Shown here piece after piece: positions 57,671 through 64,000 of a stretch of 64,000 bases of DNA. The stretch's first letter is position 1. Each line of letters starts with the position of its first letter. Source of the DNA: Atherix ibis (Eukaryota > Arthropoda > Insecta > Diptera > Athericidae); the NCBI GenBank assembly GCA_958298945.1, contig OY282609.1:58128220-58192219 (forward strand). Reading direction: 5' to 3'. Made by a program: the position numbers and the translations under genes. The notes under the pieces are model-generated. The model was not told the DNA's origin. It made no database searches and was given only the letters and a program-made list of their open reading frames with translations.

Positions 57671-58904
57671 TTGTGTATATAACTTAAAAATGCGGGATTT
57701 TTGGCAAACTATGATTGTTTATTTAGAAAAATTGTTACAATATATTTTATTCAAAGTATTGTCCATCGGAAGCCACTACTTTTTCCCATCTTTCTGGCAA
57801 CATATGGATTCCGCGCCAAAAAAACTGCTCCAGTTTTGAGGTCAAGAATGAATCGAGCCAATATTTGATGCCCTGTTCTGAAGTGAAGCGTATTCCGGTG
57901 AGGGCGTTTTGTATGGATCTAAATAAATGGTAGTCGGACGGGGCAAGGTCTGGGCTATAAGGCGGGTGAGGCAAAACTTCCCAGCCACTGTTTTCTAAAT
58001 AATTTTTAACCGGTCTTGCAACATGAGGCCGAGCGTTGTCATGATGGTCAATTATGGCTTCGTGTCTGATCGCATATTCCGGGTGTTTTTCGGCCAATGC
58101 TCGCTTCAAATGGATTAATTGTGTTCGGTAGAGGTCGCCTGTGATCGTCTGGCCCGATTTCAATAGCTCATAATAGATCACACCCTACTGCTCCCACCAA
58201 ATACAGAGCATTACCTTGGCGCCATGGATATTTGGCTTTGGCGTTGATTTGGCTGGTTGGCCGGGCTTCACATACGATTTTTTGCGCTTTGGGTTGTCGT
58301 AATGAATCCATTTTTCGTTGCCAGTAATAATTCGATTCAAAAACGACTTCTTTTTCTGCCGTTCAAGCAGCATTTCGGACATGCAAAATCGCCTTTCAAC
58401 GTCTCTCGGCTTCAATTCATATGGGACCCAATTTTCTTGCTTTTGGATGAATCCTGCTGCTTTCAAACGTTTTGAAATGGCTGCTTGAGTGACTCCCAAT
58501 GATTTTGCAATTTCTTCTTGAGTTCGACAACAGTCTTCGTCGAGTAATGCCTCCAAATCTTCATCTTCAAACTTTTTTGGCTGACCTGGTCGTTCCTTGT
58601 CTTCCGTGTCAAAATCACCACTTCTGAACCGCACAAACCATCTCTCGCACGTTGAAATCGATGGAACATATTCAGGATAAGCTTCGGTGAGCAATCGATG
58701 TGCTTCAGCTGCACTTTTTTTCAAATTTCAACACTTCCCGCAAATGGGACTTTTTTGGTACGAAATTCGATTTCGTTCAATGACTAATCGAGAATGAATG
58801 ACAGATGTTTAACCTCCAAAATGCCATATGAGTAATTATTAACACAAACCATGTGTAAAAGTTATGCCATCTGTTGTCAATCCCGCATTTTTAAATTATA
58901 CCAT
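57671..58904 (-). mobile_element. mariner B2 (Mos1-like), decayed
   Basis: The left end TTGTGTATATAACTTAAAAA follows TA (57669-57670). The right end keeps TCCCGCATTTTTAAATTATA but has lost its last bases. Closely similar to B1 at 9046-10337. Confidence 0.85.
57747..58724 (-). pseudogene. mariner B2 transposase, defective
   Basis: Two open parts (58724-58185 and 58181-57747) are separated by a TAG in place of a Lys codon within WWEQ-stop-GVIYYELL. The first gives RTQEEIAKSLGVTQ and IITGNEKWIHYDN, where the first catalytic Asp position reads Asn. The second gives IDHHDNARPHVARP, YSPDLAPSDYHLF and the full C-terminal end LPERWEKVVASDGQYFE. Small deletions remove the start region upstream of 58724. 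It is dead but preserves the seven-A reading frame that B1 lost. Confidence 0.87.
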
Positions 58905-60030
58905 TAAATTCGTATACATACTCTATAATCTAATAGCAAAAACTTTCTCCAATGTTTTAAGAGAATTCCTTTTTTAAGTAACACTCTTCACGTGTATTTG
59001 TTAAATAATTTGGCGTGAAAAATGTTTTTAAGAGGAGATGACGGTATCGATGCCACAATAAATTTATTGTATATGTTATTTTTCAATTAGAACAAACTCC
59101 CTTTATTATTAGTGTTTGTGTTTCACTTGTTGTCAATTTCATTTATTTTTTTTTAATTTTAAAAACTATTTTATTGTTTTTATTTTCTTATATACCATTC
59201 ATTTTTGTATTATGTTATATTTGTGGGCTTTTTAATTTACCTTGAACTGCTTCGAAATTTTTCATCTAAATTTTTCTCTTATTGTATTAATTATTTAAAT
59301 TATTTTATTACAATTTTTATTTTTAGCTTTTTCTAAAATTGTATTCAGATTTGAAAATTGTTTTCAGAATCCAAAAGTTTAATAAAGTTTACCTACAAAA
59401 AAATTTTTTTTATTTCTTAGGAATTTTTGCTGAGGAGTTTAAAACTGATTCACTTAATTTAAATTATGAATTTTCATCAAATTCAATCAAAATTGGGCAA
59501 TCAAAAATGGAATTTAGCATTAGAAATTTATCAACTATTTTTTTTATTGATTAAAACGCTTAGAGCAGCTTCTGTACTAAGAAAGACTAAATTTAGAATA
59601 ATATCGGCTGTTCAAAAAATTAGTAGCTTAAATTTTATTTATAACAAATTTTGTTTGCAAATATATTTAAAATAAAAAGATAGACAGGGACTGTATAACA
59701 AAAAAAAAAACAATATTCATTTTTAATTCATTTATTAAAAAATATATATGAACAAAATATATGTTTTGAGTCAGTTTAGAGAAGGTTCTGTTCAAAATAT
59801 GAAGAAGATTAGGTGATATTAGATAATTTTTGTAGCCTAAAGATTGTTTGTAACTGAAAAGGTATTACTTGAAAGTATAGACTAGGTTCAAGTTAAAATT
59901 GGCTAAAATTATTTAAAAATATCTGCTTAAGTTGATGGGAAGTTTTCAATTTGCTGTGTTGTTGCAAGCATTTGCTGGAAAGTTTCATAGGCACTCTCTT
60001 GGACATCACATGTAAAGAAATTCAGTTATA
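58905..60030. other. AT-rich sequence, nothing seen
   Basis: About 1.1 kb without supported features; open frames here are composition artefacts. Confidence 0.4.
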
Positions 60031-61308
60031 TAGGGTGGACCATTTAGAAGTTCCATTTTAAAATGTAAATAACAAAAAAAACTAATGTATGTTTTTTCAA
60101 ATTTCCGATTTTATTAAAAAGATTGAACCTTGAAATTTAAGAATGAAACACAACATCATTTAAATAACTGCCACCGCTGGCGTTACAGTACCCCAATCGC
60201 TCGACCCAATTTTTCAGTACATTTTCGATTGTCCGGGCCTGTATCTCTTCAATGGCAATTTTGATTTCGTGTTTCAAGGCCTCAATTGTCTCTGGATGGC
60301 TTGCGTAACATTTATCCTTAACGACTCCCCACAGAAAATAATCCAACGAGCTCAAATCACAGCTCCGAGGCAGCCAATTGACATCAGAATTTCGTCTTAT
60401 TATTCGGTTTTCGAAAGCAGTGCCCAAAAGTTGGATTGTTACGTTGGCTGTGTGGCAAGTGGCCCCGTCCTGTTGAAACCAAATCTCGTGCATGCCATTC
60501 TCTTCAACTTTTGGAAACAAAAATTCGTTAAGCATGCCACGATAGCGCTCACCATTGACCGTAACAGCGGCTCCTTCATCGTTTTCGAAGAAAAACGGGC
60601 CAATGATGCCTCTAGTCCAAAATCCGCACCAAACCGTGACTCGTTGTGGTTGCATCGGCTTTTCCATGGTGACGTATGGATTTTCTGAGCCCCAGATGCG
60701 ACAATTTTGTTTGTTGACATACCCACCGGGGTGGAAATGGGCCTCATCCGAAAAGATGATTTTTCGTTAAAAATGCTCATCTTCGGCCAATTGATCTTGA
60801 ACCTATTGGGCAAACCGAAAACGCATCGGATGGTCATGCAGCTTTAGTTGTTGGACTAATCGAACTCTGTTAGCTTTCATACCGAGGTCTTTGTGCAGAA
60901 TTCTCAACATAGAAGTGCGAGAAATGTTCAATTTCTGAGAACGGTGACGAGTTGATGTTGATGGATGATCACGGACATTTTCACCAACGGTCTTAGAGCG
61001 GGAACGAGTTGCTTTGGCAACCAACAAACCAGTTTCGCGAACTCGCTTCACGAATTTACCCACAAATTCACGTGATGGCATTCGATCTTTACTCATTTTT
61101 TTAAAAAATTTCTCACAGTTTGGGTTGAAGACTCACCACTTTGGAAGTAAGTTCTCAATATTTCCCATTTTACTTCAAGCGTATGGATTACCATTTCGTA
61201 AAATTCTGACTTTCAACTAACAATCTGTCAATTCGTGTTGACATTTAACACTCTAGTACTTCAAATAAATAGTAGTTCAAAATGGACCCGCTAGATGGAC
61301 CTCCCTAT
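60031..61308 (-). mobile_element. DD41D-type Tc1/mariner element
   Basis: The left end TATAGGGTGGACCATTTAGA and, in reverse, the right end TATAGGGAGGTCCATCTAGC form a TIR that continues with GTCCATTTT-type similarity for about 35 bp. TA dinucleotides border both sides; the TATA sequence makes the exact cut ambiguous by two bases. Confidence 0.85.
60137..61096 (-). pseudogene. DD41D-type transposase, broken near the first Asp
   Basis: The first part (61096-60803) from MSKDRMPSREFVGKFVKRV holds the DNA-binding helices and LHKDLGMKANRVRLVQQLK. A stop and a second stop lie between 60803 and 60760. The text SDEAHFHPGGYVNKQNCRIW (about 60750-60690), with the first Asp, is intact. The second open part (60667-60137) has QRVTVWCGFWTRGIIGPFFF, WFQQDGATCHTAN (second Asp) and WLPRSCDLSSLDYFLWG (third Asp), 41 residues after the second, then an unbroken C-terminus. 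The same family occurs at 20940 and 31460. Confidence 0.83.
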
Positions 61309-64000
61309 ATTTTTTTTATTTTGCTGCAATCAACTGGATTTCATCATAAGATATGTGCTGCAGTCACTACCCATTCCAGAGATACTCGTAGAGTGTTTAT
61401 ATCATCCTCAAAAAGACCGACCCAAGATAACCATGACCCAGATCCATTAACAAGCAAATACGTATTCCGTATTGGAGCCTTTTAATGGTCTGATCGTCAT
61501 CTCATATTGACTGCCACCGTGCATATAGATCCTGTTACTTCAACAAATGTCAGCATATTTAGAAGGTTTGATACCCTACGCTTATGGATACATTGATGCT
61601 GGTAGCCAAAAAATCCTACTTTAGTTAGTTCGGTCGAAAAATCCCACTGTAAAATCTTTCTTTAACACTTGAATTCACAGCAAAACCTATTTTAAAGGTT
61701 TTAATATAGTTTGAGAAGAGGATCTTGTAAATAATCTTTATATTTAGGATAAAAATTATGGAGAGCTAGCCCGACTATGCGGTTATGTCTCACAATAGGT
61801 CAAACGACTTTTGTGGGTTCTTTGGCTCAATTCCTAGTTGATGATAATGATCAGTTTTCTCTGCTATGATAATATAAAAAATGCTCTTGCAAAAATTCAT
61901 TATCACATGGCTAAGCTTTCTATTCAAAAGACATCCGAAAGTCTAAACGGAAACCTTGAAAAAATTCAAAAGAAACAATAAAATTTCCAATAATTCCAAT
62001 TTTTTAACATAACATTATTTATTTATTTAAATTTATTCATTCATAATTATACATATTATTTTTTCTCATTTATTCAATTAATTCTTTAATAATTTTTTTC
62101 ATTATTGAGGGTGTATTCATTTTTACATTTTATTTATCTGAATTTTTTTCAAAATGATTTTAACACTAAATAAACAGACTCTGTATGGATTGTTTTTGCG
62201 TCGTTTTCTTTTTGGTTTGTCTATTTTCCATATATATATTTTTTTATATTCTTTATTTATTTTACATTATCTTATAAACCATATTTTTTACATATATATA
62301 TTTTTTTTATAAGTAATTTTTGATATTAATTATTGTAATTTTTAATTATTTGGTTTTTTTTTTCTCTTCATATATTAGACATATATACTGCCATATAAAT
62401 TTAAGTATTTAAATATTTCTTGATCAATTCCAATTTACAATTTTCTATTATTCTTTTCTTTTATTTATATATGTATTTTTTTTTAAATTTTTACTCTTTA
62501 AATATAGTTTAGATAATTTATAACATTTAATTTTTATGCATTAAATAGTATATTTTTTAATTATTTAGCATACAATTTTCCTTAATTAATTCCATTTTTC
62601 TTCCATTTAAAAATTTACTTTATGAATTTTACAATTTTTATATTCTTAAATTTATTTTGAAGATTTTTATTTATAATTCTTTCTGTTCAAATAACACAAA
62701 TTATTGCTTATTGAGTTATTTTACAGTAGCAGTTTTTTCTTATGCTTTTTTTCCTATTTATTTGGTTTTTATTTGAAAGATAATTAAAAAAATAGCATCC
62801 TAAAATAAATAACCCCATTAAAAATCGTAGTTGAATTGTTTTAACTTCACAATAAAAAAATCTTATAAAGAAAGTGACGTTTTAAAACTTTAAAAAAAAA
62901 AACTTCATTTTATTATAAAACAAACGCGTCAAAATGACAGAAAGAAAATATAAAAAAAGTAAATTTTAAACTAAAAAAAAATTTTAAATTTAATTTTCTT
63001 ATAAAGTCTTCTTAGAAAAGTTTTTCTTAATTTTTTTTCTTACCGATTGCTTCTTTGTCAAGTCTTCAGATTTATTTAGAGTTTCTGTTAGTTTTCACTA
63101 AAATCTATTATTTTTATGATATTCTCTTCTTTTTTTCTGTACAGTAAATATTTTAAATAATTTTTATTTTTATCTGTTTTTTTTTTTAAATTAATTTTTT
63201 GTTATGATATTTTTAAATAGTTTTTAGTTAATAAATGTCACAACATCTACATGAATAGGGAGGGGTTACTCTTTAAGGGTTTTTTTTTTGTAAACATTTT
63301 TCATTTAAATTGGTTTTTGTCTATTCTTTTTGTATACAATTTTTGAAAATTTTCCTATTTATAAATATATGTTTTTTATTTTAAATAAAAATAAGACAAA
63401 ACTTAATAGTATTCATAAATTTTACTGATTTTTCTTCACTACATAGTCTAATTATGAAGTAGACTTAACAATTTCTACTGATTATGTTTCGCGTTTAAAA
63501 ATGTCTGTTGGTAATTTAGCATTAAGATTGTGTCTTTGGTTTTTGTCTTTGATTGATTTTGTAGCTGGATTCTCTTGTTCAGTTTGTGTTTATCGATTAG
63601 GTAGTAAGGTGACCGTATATTTTTGTTAATTTTCTTTTGATCCGAACTGAGACTATTTTACTAGCCGGATTCAAATTCAAGACTATTCTACAGACGCCGA
63701 CACATTCATTGCTATTGAATCAGGACATTTTCATTATTAGTATTTTTGTTTTATACAATTAATAGAAAAGCAAAAAAAATTATTTGCAACAAAAATTGAG
63801 GATATCCTTTTTGTGATTTACAATGTTTTTTATACATTTTCTTTCATATACATTTTTTTTAATTTAAATATTTTGTATTGATGAAGTTATTATTTTTCTT
63901 TTCTTCATTACACACAAATAGTAAATTTTTAATTTACATTTTTTCATATCTAGGAATGTATGTTTGTTGTATGCATGCATAAATATATTGCTTACATACA
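61309..64000. other. mixed then extremely AT-rich sequence, no gene
   Basis: 61310-61660 is less AT-rich and may be decayed retroelement sequence, though no motif is clear. From about 61960 to the end the sequence is very AT-rich with many T runs; no gene, repeat array or transposon end is recognised. Confidence 0.4.

Overview
This is a very AT-rich (mostly non-coding) eukaryotic nuclear window. It has spliceosomal introns with GT..AG borders, many mariner-type transposons, Jockey-like retrotransposons, a nuclear copy of an insect-type mitochondrial ND5 segment, and a secreted lipase of the insect pancreatic-lipase/phospholipase A1 type. An insect is by far the best fit. The species cannot be named from sequence alone. 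There is no CRISPR array, operon, rRNA or functional tRNA.

The window is a transposon graveyard with one clear host gene. 0.4-4.3 kb: a TIR-bearing element (X1) has collected a foldback element, a nuclear ND5 copy flanked by inverted repeats, and a 2.16 kb DNA element. That DNA element carries an apparently intact six-exon THAP zinc-finger gene and is bounded by a perfect 9-bp target duplication. 4.3-6.6 kb: a broken BED-finger/hAT transposase gene is split by a mariner with a full-length reading frame. 9-16.4 kb: several mariners and non-LTR remnants, including a probable mariner excision footprint. 20.9-25.1 kb: a transposase remnant, then a threefold tandem block containing mariner 5' ends and two good minus-strand exon candidates. 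28.4-33.7 kb: more mariners, an RNase H remnant, and a mariner nested in a DD41D-type element.

35.4-36.6 kb holds the lipase gene; its signal-peptide exon is not identified. 37.2-43.5 kb is a five-level nest: a Tigger/pogo element contains a mariner and a THAP-family element, which contains X2, which contains a 5'-truncated Jockey-like retrotransposon. 43.6-46.2 kb is a second non-LTR element flanked by direct repeats of about 330-340 bp. 47.4-54.1 kb has a mariner fragment, a tRNA-derived SINE, a mariner deletion derivative with TIRs of about 165 bp, and a second Tigger broken by two related mariners. 57.7-61.3 kb has a decayed Mos1-like mariner and a DD41D-type element. The remaining stretches are AT-rich sequence with no gene I can support.

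The strongest candidate for something under-described is the THAP-gene element family: an intact THAP DNA-binding protein with no transposase catalytic domain, 9-bp duplications, foldback relatives, and a related empty site present in the same window. The exon-bearing triplication at 22.9-25.1 kb, the long direct repeats round a retrotransposon, and the excision footprint are the next most useful leads. Subfamily names for the mariners are inferred from remembered family features and were not computed.
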